Origin: Liriodendron chinense
Lineage: Eukaryota > Streptophyta > Magnoliopsida > Magnoliales > Magnoliaceae
DNA length: 64,000 nucleotides
Assembly (NCBI GenBank): GCA_003013855.2
Contig: ML058447.1
Span: forward strand, 806,001-870,000
Reading direction: 5' to 3'
Shown here: positions 1 to 12,800 of the stretch, in pieces
Layout of the letters: each line of letters opens with the position of its first letter
How positions within the stretch are numbered: the first letter of the stretch is position 1
The notes under the pieces: generated by a model
Databases searched by the model: none
Told to the model about the DNA's origin: nothing
Seen by the model: only the letters and a program-made list of their open reading frames with translations
Translations under genes and position numbers: made by a program

Positions 1-134
1 TCATGTTTTGAGGCAGGAGCTGATTTATGTAGTGTATCAGGAGCTGATTTATGTACTGGACCGTCATCCCCTCTTCCATTATATGTGCCTACACTCTTAT
101 TTCTGGAAACACTTCAGGCATGATTCTACAATAA

Positions 135-620
135 GGGCGTGTTTGGATTGCCCTTTCCCACAGTAAGGAAGAAAAATAAAATGGCAATTATTAATGTTGA
201 ACGTGTTTGAATACGCTGCTCGAAAATCAGAAATCAGGGCCTTCTTTTAACTCAGCCATCTCATCAGTGTAAACGAAGACAGGAAGATGAATCCCATCTC
301 AAATATGTTCGGACTCAGTGGATCTGTCCATCATACTGGACCTTGCGTGTGGATTGTCCATCAAGTGGGCCCACCTTTGACGTGGATCATCCATCAAGTG
401 GGGCCCTCGAAAAGAGTCGCATTCTTTGATACGGTCCAATGCTGCAAATATCCAACCATCGGAAAACCCATGCACTCTTATACTGTTGATCATCCAGCTC
501 TATTCAAACGGGTTCATCGTGCGACTATTTACAGCAGAAAACAGCCAACGCCACGTGTCTAGTGTAATCATTACACCTTTACAGTGTTTTACCATGGTAC
601 AAGGCAATCCAAACACGCCC
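135..620. mobile_element. Tourist-like (PIF/Harbinger) MITE, complete
   Basis: Perfect 18-bp terminal inverted repeats GGGCGTGTTTGGATTGCC and GGCAATCCAAACACGCCC are flanked by the 3-bp target duplication TAA (132-134 and 621-623). No transposase is encoded. Confidence 0.9.
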
Positions 621-623
621 TAA

Positions 624-2550
624 GAAAACTATGATAGAATTAGGAAGGAAGAAGTCACAACTGGAAAGACACCCAGGCATGATTCCACCTAAAAAAAAAA
701 AACTATTTCAGCAGATCTGATCTGGTGGTTCATTGCCACAAAGTGCCCCGGAGGTCTTGATAGGAGAGACATCACTCATCATCACCCTCGCAGGGAACTA
801 ATTAATAAGCCAATTGGCAACTGAAATGATCACGAACACATATATATTCACAGAGGTAACACGTTGTTGTCAATGAAAATCTCTGCCATGGACAGTAACA
901 GAGCCTGGGTAAAAGAGGAAGGTTGTTGCCCGATGGGCAGCCGATCATATAACTTTTGTGGAACTACAATTTAAAACCTGAAACCAAATTGCCAGGATAA
1001 AGGCTAAGGCAATGATGATGATGAATAATAATATTCAGATACAAAGAAGCATGTCACTGACCAAAAATGCCAGTTCCTTAAAAAAAGGAATTAAAAAAAA
1101 AAAAAAAGCAATTTACATAAAACCAAGAAAGAGAAATTGTAAGTAGCATTATTGAATGCTTAATTTTTATGCTAGTAGTCAGTGTCATATAGACTGTCCA
1201 TGTCAAACTGACAAAAGAGAAGGGAACCACACCTGTAAGAGTACAGCAACAGAACCAAAAGAATGCCACAACAATGGACCAAGATCTTGAAATGCCTGTC
1301 TTTGCTACAAGAAAATGAAGGAAAGTCTACAATTCATCCATATGAACACAAACAACAAATATGACAAAAGCATTAAAAGGAACAATTTGAGAGAACGTCA
1401 ACAGACTGTATAAGAGATTCAATATGCCTGCATTTGTACTACTAACATGAATAAGAGTTAGAAACATCGGTTCTCTTTCTACAGTCAGTCAGACTCTTTA
1501 ATGCAACGGAAAGAAATTATGATGTGCTCTTATTTGAACCCTTAGATAGGTTGGAACCCCAGAATGCAAAGTTCGAATAGACTAGACTTTAACAAATATC
1601 CAGTCTTGTTGTTCATAATTGGGTCCTTTTGTTTCCATCTGATTGGTTGCCCAGAGGGAGTACTCTCAGGTAGGATCTGTGGTTGGGTTTTTTTTTTTTT
1701 TTTTTCTGGCCTCTGGCCCTAATAATATCGCTGCATCTTTCAAAATAAAGAACCAAGTATCTGATTTTGTAGCAAGTGCTTGCGAAATTTTTTCATTCCT
1801 TGTTGTATGGTGCTTGACATTACAATCCAGGCTAATGAGGCTGGTGGTTGTCTCACGTGCTAAGTCTATTTATACCAAGACATTTAGCTCCAGCCCTTCT
1901 GTTTGCCTTAACTATGTCAAGGTTGGAAATGAAGAACAAGATTCTTACAATTGCAGATGCAATGAACTTGAGAAAAGACATTGCATGTGAGGACTCTTCT
2001 GCACTGTGGTGGGGACATTGAAATGTTAATATTCAGTTGCATTGTCCTCATTAAACTCCATCAGGTAAAACCTAATGATTCTAAACCTGTACCAGCAATC
2101 CCACACCCTAACCTCAATGCGTCAATCACTCAAGTAAAGCTTGCAGCATAGCAATTGTAATCTTATCGAGATAAATGGCCAAAATTTACCTGTCAAACAA
2201 AGTTCTTTTTTTCCCTAGGGGCTTGTTTGTTTAGAGCGAAAACTAAAGTTAACCATGCAAAAGAAAATGACTTCTTTCGATAAGATACTTCCCTTTATTA
2301 AAGAAACCAAAAAAAAATCCTTTTGTAAAAGTATTTCTTAAAATGTATCTAAAACAATTTCCACAGTAAAACATGTTAAAATCTCTTTTCCTTGGTGGGA
2401 AAAGAGTTGACCCTCTAATGTGATATTTTAAATGGCAAAAAGTTGTCATTACTGCACTTTTCTTTGGTTTGGGTAGATATACCCTTTAAAGACAATTCAT
2501 AGCATATGTGTCAACCTGGTTCACTCTCGCGAGATCCAGTCCATCCATCT
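624..2550. other. AT-rich non-coding stretch
   Basis: No convincing exon was seen on either strand. It contains A- and T-runs (1092-1107, 1687-1706) and short ATG/AAT repeats (1012-1032). It could be intron or flank of the candidate gene that starts at 4020 on the minus strand. Confidence 0.5.
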
Positions 2551-3113
2551 GGTTGGACTGGACTCGGGTTGCATAGCGTAGAACACAGCACCAAGGTCGG
2601 CACTATGGTGATGTGGCAAAGTTTTGTGGGTCCTACCATGATGTATGCGTTATATCCACACCATCTATGCATTTTGCCAGATCATTTTAGTGCATAAGCC
2701 CAAAAATGAGGCAGATCTAAAGCTCAAGTGGAGCACACCACAGAAAGTGGTGGGGCGCTATTGAAACCTTCCTAGGGCCTACCATGATGTTTATTTGCCA
2801 TCCAACCTGTTCACAAGTCTCACAGATTTGAATGAAGGGAAAAAACAAATATCAGATTGATCCAAAACTTCTGTGGCCGCCATGAAGTTTTCAATGATAG
2901 ACATTCAATCCCCACTTCTTTCTGTGGTGTGGTCCACTTGAGCTTTGGATCTGCCTCATTTTTGGGCTCATGCCCTAAACTGATCTGGCAAAATGGATGG
3001 ACGGTGTGGATATAACACATACATCATGGTGGGGCCCACATAACTTGCAAAGCCAACAAAGTATGGACCTCAGTGCTGTGTTCTACACAATGCAGTCCGA
3101 GTCCAGTTGGACC
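2551..3113. mobile_element. Long palindromic Mutator-like MITE (GGGCCCACC family)
   Basis: The ends are inverted: GGTTGGACTGGACTCGG at the left and CCGAGTCCAGTTGGACC at the right, continuing inward through GTAGAACACAGCAC and its complement. The two halves are inverted copies of the family core (ATCCACACCATC and GGACGGTGTGGAT). No target duplication is recognisable. Confidence 0.75.
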
Positions 3114-3942
3114 ATAGCGAATATGCCCTGGCCCACATCGAATATAGACCATTGGTCCACTTTTTAACAACGTCCAATTTTCTCAAACACCCATGAACAA
3201 ATCAAGAGTGGACCATCTTAATTTGCCACTGGTCCATTTTTTTTCACAACATTCGATTTCCTCAAACACACATGGCCCACTCACATGTGGACCAGCCTAA
3301 TTTTCCGGCCAGGGCACATTCATTTGAGGGTCAAGGGCCCAAATTTTGCAGAGAAGTATGGATTCAATGAATCACCTCTTCAATCTATCCCATGCAAATC
3401 ACCTGCACTTTCTGAAGGAGAAGCAAATTCGGTGCCTCCATGTCCACAACCGTCAATTCACTTCGGCAAGCGAATTTTCAGCCACTGGATTGAGATTTTA
3501 TAGTTCGGCTAAGTTACGGCTTAAATGGCTTCATCCGAAGCTCCTTTTTTCGACCCAAGAATTCAAACAGACGGTAGCAGATATAGAGAGGAGGCACCGA
3601 ATCAGTTCTCTTTATCAAAATACGGGAAAAAACAAGAAGAGGGATGAAAGAAAAAGAAAAAAAAAAACTAAAAGAAGAAGAAGCTACCATCGCCAATTTG
3701 CGTCAGCCCAATCTACAACACAAATGTAGCCTCTTACAGGGATCAGAAGCATTCATCTGGTAGGCACCACCACCATGAATGGTCCGTGCTTCGAAAGTCG
3801 GAAGAAACCTATCCGTCCAGACAAACACGGAGAGCCACTCTCATTCAAAAGCGGGGTCCACCAGATGAACGGCTCTCGTCACCGAAAATAAGCTACGTGC
3901 TTTCCTTATAAAGAAAGAGAAATGAAGAAAGAAGGTATAAAC
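3114..3942. other. Region before the candidate exon, unassigned
   Basis: 3346-3729 is open on the plus strand. Its first 60 codons are rich in His, Ser and Arg and end in poly-Lys/Arg encoded by an A/G run at 3625-3690. It resembles a presequence in composition only and has no family match. On the minus strand this would be intron 1 of the candidate gene. Confidence 0.25.
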
Positions 3943-4020
3943 CTGACAGAGAATAGCCATTGCTCTCTCTCTGCGATCCGGTTCGCGTAGGTCGAATATC
4001 AGTTTCTCTTTCAAATCCAT
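3943..4020 (-). CDS. Candidate first coding exon of an unidentified gene (26 codons)
   Basis: An ATG in good context (AAGAAAATGG) opens 26 codons, beginning MDLKEKLIFDLREPDRRE and ending ILCQ, followed by an in-phase donor CAG|GTTTAT. About 65 nt of CT-rich leader and a TATA box (4101-4107) lie upstream at typical distances. The peptide is charged and helix-like. It faintly resembles the N-terminal helix of Caf40/CNOT9 proteins (L..P..RE.A...L), but no further CNOT9 exon was found downstream to position 1, so the identity is not claimed. The remaining exons would lie at lower coordinates or outside the window. Confidence 0.35.
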
Positions 4021-4098
4021 TTTCTTTTGCTTGTGCGTAAAAGTGAGATTGGGAACGAGATTGGGAACGACGACGAAGAGACTGGAAGAACGCGCGGG

Positions 4099-4109
4099 TG
4101 TATATATGC
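4099..4109 (-). promoter_or_regulatory. TATA box of the candidate gene starting at 4020
   Basis: On the minus strand the sequence reads GCATATATACACC, followed about 80 nt later by the ATG. The interval is a pyrimidine-rich leader (CTTCCAGTCTCTTCG) typical of plant 5' untranslated regions. A GATACTCTGG-type MITE ends about 17 bp upstream. Confidence 0.4.
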
Positions 4110-4126
4110 AAATGGGCCGCTGATTT

Positions 4127-4500
4127 GATACTCTGGCTGCGTATGAGGGCTTGATACGCAGGCCCTTAGAGATGGCACACGTGGCATTCATTAATTCAAA
4201 TCCAACCGTTGGATTGTGCAATTCAGTGTAGGTAAGGTATATTCCAACTTCAGATGGATTGGAAAATCCTACTCTCTGATTCGGGCAAATTTCGTTGTTG
4301 AAGTAAGGCCATTGGATACTTTTCATTTTTAACCGTCCAATATATGTTAATCATTTTGAAACGAAAATGGTCAAATGAGAGAAATTATTGGATTCATTTA
4401 ACACCTTGACTTCCAGGTATAATTTGAACCATTTATTTTTATGAAAAAAATCTAATTTTTAAGTGCCTGTGTATCATTCATCGTACTCTTCCAGAGTATC
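4127..4500. mobile_element. GATACTCTGG-family MITE
   Basis: Inverted ends GATACTCTGG and CCAGAGTATC enclose about 374 bp, with a second pair of motifs just inside (CTTGATACGCAGGC and GCCTGTGTATCATTC). Similar copies occur at 6560-6903 and 53854-54240. Confidence 0.75.
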
Positions 4501-4548
4501 ACAGTTTTTCTCATGCAAATTTACCTTCCATACGCTAGGACGCGGATT

Positions 4549-5463
4549 GGTACCATCACCGCGGCACCGCCATTTCCGAGCTCGGGACAGGCTGGGCTCT
4601 TAGCTGCTACCGTAATGTATGGCTTTTATCCACACCGTCCATCCAGTTTTTCTATATCATTTTAGTTTAAGATTCAAAAAATGAGACAGATACAAGGCTC
4701 AAGTGGACCACACCACAGGAAGCAGTGGTGCTAATGATGACCACCGTTGAAACTTTCCTAGGGCCCACCTTGTTGCATGTACTGCGCACCACTGTTTCCT
4801 ATGGTATGGTCCACTTGTTGGATATGCTTTATTTTAGGTTCATGCTCTAAAACTAATCAGGCAAAACAAATGGACGGATATAAAATACATGCATGGAGGC
4901 CCAACGGTAAGGACCGCACCGCTGGGGATGAAGCCGGCCCGCACCTAATCGCTCCGCCAAAGACTTTCGCATAGAGTTCCTGGCTGGGAAGGTAGGTGGG
5001 GTCCTCGGTGATGCTTTTAAGAAATCCACACCTTCCATCCATTTTTCCAGCTCATTTTAGGCTATAAGTAAATAATGAGGCGGATACAAAACTCAAGTGT
5101 GCCACACCAGAGGAAACAACAAGTATTGAACACTTATATGGCCAGGGAAGCTTTGTATTAGGATAGGATTTTTGAGTTTGTAGTTTATCCTAGTGGGAAT
5201 GACTTTATAAAGGGTTGGGATGGCATATAAACATCAAGGTGGACCCAAGAAGGTTTCAACAGTAGACATTTCTTTCCCTACTTTTCCCTCTCGTGTGGTC
5301 CACTTTAGTTTTTTATCCACCTCATTTTTTGTCGTATGTTCTAAAATGATCTAGAAAAATGGATGGACGGGGTGGATTTCTCACAAACATAACGGAAGGC
5401 TCCACGTAGCTTCCCGGCGAAGGAACTTCGCTTGGAAAGCCTTTTGCAGGCAAATCGCGTCCC
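4549..5463. mobile_element. Two adjoining or nested Mutator-like MITE copies
   Basis: The first begins GGACGCGGATTGG (4549) and carries the family core ATCCACACCGTCCATCC with its inverse near 4870. The second (about 4943-5463) has inverted ends around AGACTTTCGCATAGAGTTCC and GGAACTTCGCTTGGAAAGCC, and ends AAATCGCGTCC. The outer boundaries are approximate. Confidence 0.6.
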
Positions 5464-5472
5464 ATGCAATTC

Positions 5473-5997
5473 GGGCGCGGATTAGATACTTCCCCCACCT
5501 GTCCCGAGCTCGAGACAGGCTAGGCTCTGAGGGCGACCGTGATGTATGGATTGTATCCACACCATCTATGCATTTTTCCATGTCATTTTAGGACATGGTA
5601 CAAAAAAGTAGGCACATCTAAGTTTAAGTGGGCCACACCACAGTAAGCAGCGGTGCTAATGATTTTTACCGTTGAAACCTTCCCAAGGCCCACCGTGATT
5701 TTTATTTGCCATCCAATATGTTCATAAGATTATAGAGACCTGGATGAAGGTAAAACACAAATATCAGATTGATCCAAAACTTCCTTTGAGACTGAAGAAA
5801 TTTTCAACGGTCATCCTTTAATCTTCATTTCATTGTCCAATTGAGTTTGGATCTGCCCCATTTTTGGGCTCATAATCCTGAAATGACATGGAAAACGGAA
5901 TGGACGGTGTGGATAAAATCCATACATCACGGTGGCCCTCTTAGCCCTAGCCTGTCTCGAGCTCGGGACAGGCGGGAAAGTACCGTAATCCGCGCCC
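5473..5997. mobile_element. Mutator-like MITE with exact 9-bp target duplication
   Basis: Terminal inverted repeats of about 60 bp start GGGCGCGGATTAGATACTTC and end GTACCGTAATCCGCGCCC. The 9-bp duplication ATGCAATTC is exact at 5464-5472 and 5998-6006, which fixes this GGGCCCACC-core family as Mutator-like. The two internal halves are inverted copies of each other. Confidence 0.9.
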
Positions 5998-6559
5998 ATG
6001 CAATTCTTCCGCATGCACCCCTATTTTTGTATATAATCCGCACGCATTTTGAAGGGTCGTTCGGATGCGTGAACGCCTCAATTTATGAGAAGGTAGTCCC
6101 CGTCGAAGATTTAAATCCTTGCCATGGACGTCCCGGATTGTGTTTGGACGCATAGAGAGGGGCTGGCGTGGATCTTGCTGTTTTGTTTTTAGATGGCCCA
6201 CTTGAACCACCTTTTACTGAAAAGTGAGTCGTCGGATCATCCTCTCTTTTCAAATTGAGTCTATGTAGTGTTTGGTTAATGTACGGACCCACTTGAAATG
6301 TGTAAGTGAACACGACACACGCCCTATATAAACGGTCCAAAATGGGAACTTACTCTGTCTCAAAATCCAGGCCGTGTAACGACGGGTTGAGTCTTCCATT
6401 GTCAAGGTAAAACAATTGCGGCCAAGTTAATGAGCGGACCCACCCGATTTCTGTGCCATTGCATGTCCATGGTCTGATGAGCCCCACGGATGGACCAGAT
6501 CTCGTACACATACGCCAACCGAATTTCTCGAGCTCCAACGTAGGAAAAGGGAGCTATTT

Positions 6560-6903
6560 GATACTCTGGCTGCGTCGGACACTTGATACGCAAGCACTCA
6601 AGAAATGTTATACGCCGCATATATTAACTCAAACTAAACCGACTAAACCCAATTTGATTGAACAATCCTGACCTACGATTCATGGATACTTGTTTTTGAA
6701 ATAATACCATTGGAGGTTTTTTTTTTTCATTTTTAACCGTTCACTAAATTCCCATTAATCTGATAGTAAGATAAGCCGATAGAAGTAAATTTTAACTCAT
6801 GATACATGTAAAAGGGTACCTATAATTTGGACGGTTTTTCTTCGAATTAAGTGTACGCCATATAAGTGCGTGCGTATCATCCATCACACTCTGCCAGAGT
6901 ATC
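6560..6903. mobile_element. GATACTCTGG-family MITE
   Basis: Ends GATACTCTGG and CCAGAGTATC, with inner motifs CACTTGATACGCAAGCACTC and GTGCGTATCATCCATCACAC as in the copy at 4127-4500. Confidence 0.75.
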
Positions 6904-8889
6904 GAAGAGAGTCTCTCCAGAAAATAAGGATATGCACGGTGTTCTCGGTTTTTCGGGTTGTACATGTTCCGACTTCCGACGGTTCATTGATCCAGACTAT
7001 TGGTACATTGAATGGAGCAGATCCAAGATTGGAAGATCCTATACGTCTGGCAATTTTCCAGGAGGTATTAGACAATGCTCCGTTGGAGTGATTGTACATC
7101 GCTGTCCAGTTTTTGGTTCATACAAATGGACCCATTTTTCAGTGATCTAGACCGTCTGCAATATGGACCTCATGGTCAATGATCCACGTACTAAAAACAT
7201 CCCAGATGGACGCATCCCAAGCCCTTGAATAAGGGACCAACAAAGAAACGGTTAAAAAGGAATTACAACATTGTTTCCAGATATTCTATAGCTAATATTC
7301 TCCAGTCCTATGGTACTTTTCAGCATACAGGCCATCCACGCTGGGTCCCATGACATCAACGTTTTGGATCACAAAACAATGGGCCCCTGCCTGTAAAAAC
7401 TGAGATTCCGGGCAATCTCCTTTTACGGTCGGGACTCGGGTGTGGCACGGCACGTTTAGCCGTTCACCTCTATATGCAGGCACAGATTGAAGGGCCCATC
7501 TCAAAATGGGAACTCAGGATCGTTCTAACTGATTTATTCCTGGCATTTCCTACATATGGTGGGGGCCATTATATCAACAGTCTGGATCACTGGACTATAG
7601 AACCCACACGGACGTTGATGCTGAGCGTGCCAGATTCAGCCATTCAGCAGGTGGGCCCAAAGATTAGACCGGGTTAGTCATCAGGTGGGCCACACGTGCA
7701 ATCCGATATGGACAAGTCCCCTCTTTCAACCGACATTGTTTTCATACGTGTCCAGCCTGATGAATGGACCAGCCTAATTTTTGGGCCATTGGGTATAGGT
7801 GATGAAGGCTCCAGATGAACCGCCCAGATATTCCCACTCCCGATTGGTAGCACATATCGCATTATCATTAAGGAAAGCAGTGCACCTCCCCACGGCCACA
7901 TGCACACCTGGCACGTGTGGGATATTATAGCCATGCATCAGGTAGGCCCCACCTATAAACAACCTGGCCCAAATGTTAGGCTGGTCAACCCCATCAGGCT
8001 GTCCACTTATGAAAACAGTGGATGGTTTAAAAGAAGTCAATGGTCCCAGTTAAATGTACATGTGGCCCACAAGGTGGAGCATTCTGATTCTTTGCACGGG
8101 TCTGCTACGGAATGGGGTTTAGCAAAAGGCCGAATGCATAGAATCTGCATGTGTGAAAATGGGCTGTATGCTATTTCGAGGTAACATTTTACATGCCTGT
8201 GTATCATCCATCACACACTGCCAGAGTAAAAGTTTTCTTGAGAACTAATAAAATGCATAATGGCTACACAGTCCAACTCAGGGAACTCGAGCTAAGCAGC
8301 CTTGCCGTCTTGGCCGGCTTCACAAATGGGCTTGGATATCCTCAGTCCGGCTCAGTTCACTAGAGCTGTCTACAGTCGTATCCCACTCCCTACCTAAATG
8401 ATATTCAGGTCTCCACCCAACAGTCGACTATGCCCACTGGACAATCCTGACCAGTGGCTCCAAGATGGACTATAAAAGGAGAATGATATTGATGCTCTGC
8501 CAAAGTGTGATGGATGATACACAAGCACAGTAAAAGAAAAACAAAATATATGCATAATGCTTACACCCCACCCCTACTGCAAATGTTCCTACCGGAACAT
8601 GCATTTATATATAAAATTATTCACATCCTGCTACCAAATACAAAAAACAGATACCGCAGATAACATTTAGCTAGTTATAATCTCTTGGCGAATCTATGGT
8701 AAGATCCTCCACCGAGGGTAGCATTTGGTTCCACCAATCGGCATGATATTTCATGATTGATCAGTCCAATTTGGTGGAAATTATCTTGAAATTTTGGGCC
8801 CGTTTGGACACCACCAAATAAGTTACTTTTTCTACTCACAGCAGTAGATAAGTAAATTATTTGAGATAAGTTTGGTTTATGATCGCTTA
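6904..8889. other. Non-coding MITE debris
   Basis: Contains scattered GGGCCCA/TGGGCCC pieces and two outward-facing right ends of the GATACTCTGG family (about 8196-8229 and 8487-8524). At 8796-8889 there is a fragment of the AAATAAGTTACTTTTTC Tourist family. No coding region was seen. Confidence 0.55.
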
Positions 8890-9186
8890 GGGGGCGTTTG
8901 GATCGTAAGTTACTTAAGATAAGCTACCTATGCCTCAAGTAGCTTATCTTGGTTTCTACTTATTAAGCTGAAGTGATCAAGTAACATTAAGTAAAAAAGT
9001 TACTTATAATTGATCTTAAACCAAACTTAATTATCTCAAATAAGTTACTTATCTACTGCTGTGAGTAGAAAAAGTAACTTATTTGGTATTTAAAGTTAAT
9101 CACTTCAGTTTAATAAGTAGAAATCAAGATAAGCAACCTGAGGCATAAGTAGCTGATCTTCAGTAACTAATGATCCAAACGCCCCC
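8890..9186. mobile_element. Tourist-like MITE, TTA target duplication
   Basis: Inverted ends GGGGGCGTTTGGATC and GATCCAAACGCCCCC are flanked by TTA at 8887-8889 and 9187-9189. The internal sequence is strongly palindromic (AAGTTACTTAAGATAAGC). It appears inserted into an older relative whose left part is at 8796-8889. Confidence 0.9.
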
Positions 9187-9189
9187 TTA

Positions 9190-9813
9190 ATGATATTAGG
9201 TACAACCAAACACACCCTAAAAGGCATCTCTAGATCAGATTGTCAGTAAATGTTTTATTTCTACCATTGCCCTTGGAGCCTCTTTGGACATATCTCCTGC
9301 AAAAGAGGTTTCCGCAAGTTCTTTTTTCTCAGTCAATATTTTCATCGTGAGTGGGATTTTTAGTGCCAATTTCATCGAGTGGGAACCATACAAGGGTTTG
9401 CAAAAGTGCATCCAAACACACAAGGCAAACTCAAAATGTGAGGGTGCATCCAACAGGCCCTTAAGCCTTAACAGTGTAACAGAAACCATGATTGAGATGG
9501 GCACATGGAAACATAACTGCGACAAAGAAGTTTATTTTCAACGGGCAAAAATTGCTGAGCTCAGAAGACTTCATTTATCGAATTCATTAGCAAGTAGCTT
9601 TTGCATTGTATAAAAATTGGAAGGCAGAGAGATCCATACATTTAATAATTGACAAAAAGGCTATGATTAAGGGGAATTAAAGTCAAGATGTCAATTTGAT
9701 CATAACTTTATGAGTGTACAAAGATATTAGCATTTAATAATTTGCACGATTACAACGGTAGAGAGGTTAAGGAACATGCCATCCTCTTAAAAATATGAGT
9801 AGAAAGTTGAAGA
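9190..9813. other. 3' flank of PLPBP
   Basis: Downstream of the PLPBP stop. A minus-strand AATAAA occurs about 280 nt beyond the stop (near 9531-9540) and could be the poly(A) signal. No other gene was seen. Confidence 0.35.
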
Positions 9814-12800
9814 TTACTTGCTTTCTGCTTTCTTTGGATACTCCCTCGCCCCAAATATTGTTGATCCAACTCTGACGTTCGTACTTCCCATTTCAATCTG
9901 CAGAAAATCATTGCATATAAAATGTCAATATATGTTACTTGTATAAACTGCACTTCATACTCTCTCATATACATTTAGGGCTGTTAGCAGGTTGGGTTCA
10001 GTAAGGATACCAGTGTACCTGTATCAGACCCAACTAAGGGAATTGGATCCATGTCCTGTTTGGTTCAGATAAGGATACCATGTATGTCCAGATCTGATTG
10101 TGTTTGGGTATTCAGTGGTCCTTAGCATAATTTCAAGCATGAAATAGTATTCAGAATGGGGTTTGGATCTGGAATCAAGCCTGGAGCCAGGCTCATGGGA
10201 TCTGGATTTGTGTCTTTATAAGAAACATGCTTGTTGTGTGAGTTTTAGACAATAAATATATATATATATATTTTTTTTGAAAGATAATGAATTTTATTCA
10301 GGAGGCACAAAGGCAAAAAACAACAGAGAAAAATAAAGTACAACAGCTGGACCACCAGCACCCACAAGCTCAAAGCTCCCACTCCCTTAGAAGTGAAAAA
10401 ACCTTCCTGACTACCACACCAGGTGGGAGCTGCCATTTCTCTCCCCCCATATGGACCAAAGGCCAGGCGAGCAAAGCAAGCGGCCACTTCAATCTACTGA
10501 TAGAACAAGAGCCACCTTCATGGCAGGGGCAGAAAAAGACCCTCCATAGACTTAGGCATTAGCCTCGGGATCATGAAAAAGGATAGGATACTGACCCATG
10601 CATTCCAAGCAAAGGGACAGTGGATAAAAAAGATGCTCCACCATTTCTGCATCCCTCTTGGAAAGGAAACAGACGTTCGGCAACTCCATCCATCTCTTGC
10701 ATGAGTTATCGATGGTTAGCACCCTGTTGTGCCCAGCCAGCCACACAAAGGTAGCCACCTTGGGAGGAGCACCGTAACAACAAACGAGACAAGTATGGCT
10801 CCCACTATGGTTCAAGCCTGGGGGAGATAACAAGCCGCAGAAAGAACAGGTGGAGAAGCCCCCGGATCGGTCTCTAAGCTAGAAAAGTGATTCGATATCT
10901 CCTGGAGACGAAACAATCCTTCCAGGCAAGAGAGAAGCCGCACCAATTCATCCACTTTGTTGTCCATAAGGGTGGCGCCAACACACAGGAGAAGCCAAAC
11001 CCGCCAGAGAAGCATCAAGCTACTGATATGTCCTCAACAGGACACAACCTTGGGGAACTCATCCCCGCACCATACATCATCCCAAAATCTAATTCTTTCC
11101 CCATCTCCGACTGAAAACCCAACCCACTTAGGTGCCATCTTAGCAATTGATAAAACTAAAATAGTACCTGACCGGACCCCATTCCTAATCGAATAGAATC
11201 TAGTTGACCCACATCCCACCAGATTACTAATTGGTGCTGAAATCTAGATCCAAATCGAATTAAATCGGGTTGGATTTGGGAACCCACGAATCCAGGCAAC
11301 CATCGACAGCCCTTCATACATTCCCTGATGAAAAATATACAATGTCTGATCGAGCTTTTGTTCCGCACAACAAACTTTACATGTGGTTTCCACTAGGTGA
11401 TCCAAATTATTCATATAGGAGTAGAATGCAAGGTAGATGAGGTGCCCTCCCAAAATCTCCCCATCAGAGGATCATAGCCATCAGCAGGTTTGGCCCCATT
11501 AAATGAGGAACATTGAATCGTCCATCTTCATTAGATGAGTGGGATCATCTGATAGGGAAGATAGAAGGCCATAGCTCATTACATGAGAGCACACTAGATC
11601 AGTGGCTTTGGTTACATAAATGTAGGCCCCACCAGTAATATTCCTGGATAAAACATAAGATAATGCTACTTCTCTCATTCAATCACCATATTCCCTTACC
11701 GCTTGCTCAAAGTCAGCAGACATGCCCATTGACAGCTCACACTCCTCTTCACTTATTCCAAGCGCCTTGCAGACCTCGATCCTACAGTCAGACAATGTCT
11801 ATTTCTCCAATCGACCAAAAAAAAAAAAAAAAATTAGAATATTCAGTAAAATCAAACCGAAGAACTGACTGACTGGTGGTTCCAGCAGTATCACCTTGAA
11901 ATTCTCAGGAGTTGATGAGTAATCAAGCATTCCTATTGTCATTAGGCCGGAAAACTCAAGGTTTGGGCACCCCAGCTTAACATGTTTAGCCAGTTCTACG
12001 CAACCTGAGGGATCAACGCCGGATTTCGCTGCAATCGAAACAGTCATTCCATTAATTCATTAATCTCCACACATGCTATGTGATGCAATTGTCAAAGGAG
12101 ACAACAAACATAGCCGAACTCTATGATGTCACAGAAGGCCACTAAAAAACCCGAATCAAACAGGAGTTTTTAATGCTTAGAACTCTCATTCTAATTCAAA
12201 AACATTGAATATGGGTATGTTGAAGGGGTAGCTCAACAGGGCTGAAGCATAAGCAAAGAATGATTGCATGACTTCAACAGAGTAAACAAATGGAAAATAA
12301 AATAAGATTTACTTATTTCAGTGAATTCTGTTGCTGATATTATTTTTAAGACCAACTGAACATCACTGCAGATATGAAAATAAACAATTTTTCCTCTTTC
12401 CTACTCACATGCTTCCCCACTGGTATTAACTTGGACCAAAACTTTGAGAGGCTTTCTACCAATGCTTGCAACAGCACGATCAAGATGATTTGCAATCTGC
12501 ACAGGACACAAGGCAAGGTGACAATGGTACCCTGAGTAGCAACAAAAGTACATAAAAACTAGGCAGGTTGTTACACGAGCAGTTCATTTTTCTTTCTATA
12601 TGATGACACTTTTTAATAAAGAAAAGGAAGGCAAGTTGCTACATGAAGCAAGCTAAGGGGGCGTTTGGATCTTAAGTTACTTAAGATAAGCCTACTTATG
12701 CCTCAAGTAGCTTACCTTGATTTCTACTTATTAAACAGAAGTGATTGAGTAACTTTAAATAAAAGAGTTACTTATAAGTGATCATAAACCAAACTTACTT

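Noticed and set aside
1643..1990. 115-codon plus-strand ORF with a poly-Phe run
   Set aside because: The run is encoded by a T-tract and the rest has no family pattern.
3346..3729. 127-codon ORF with a presequence-like start
   Set aside because: Ends in poly-Lys/Arg from an A/G tract and has no recognisable protein; listed only as unassigned sequence.
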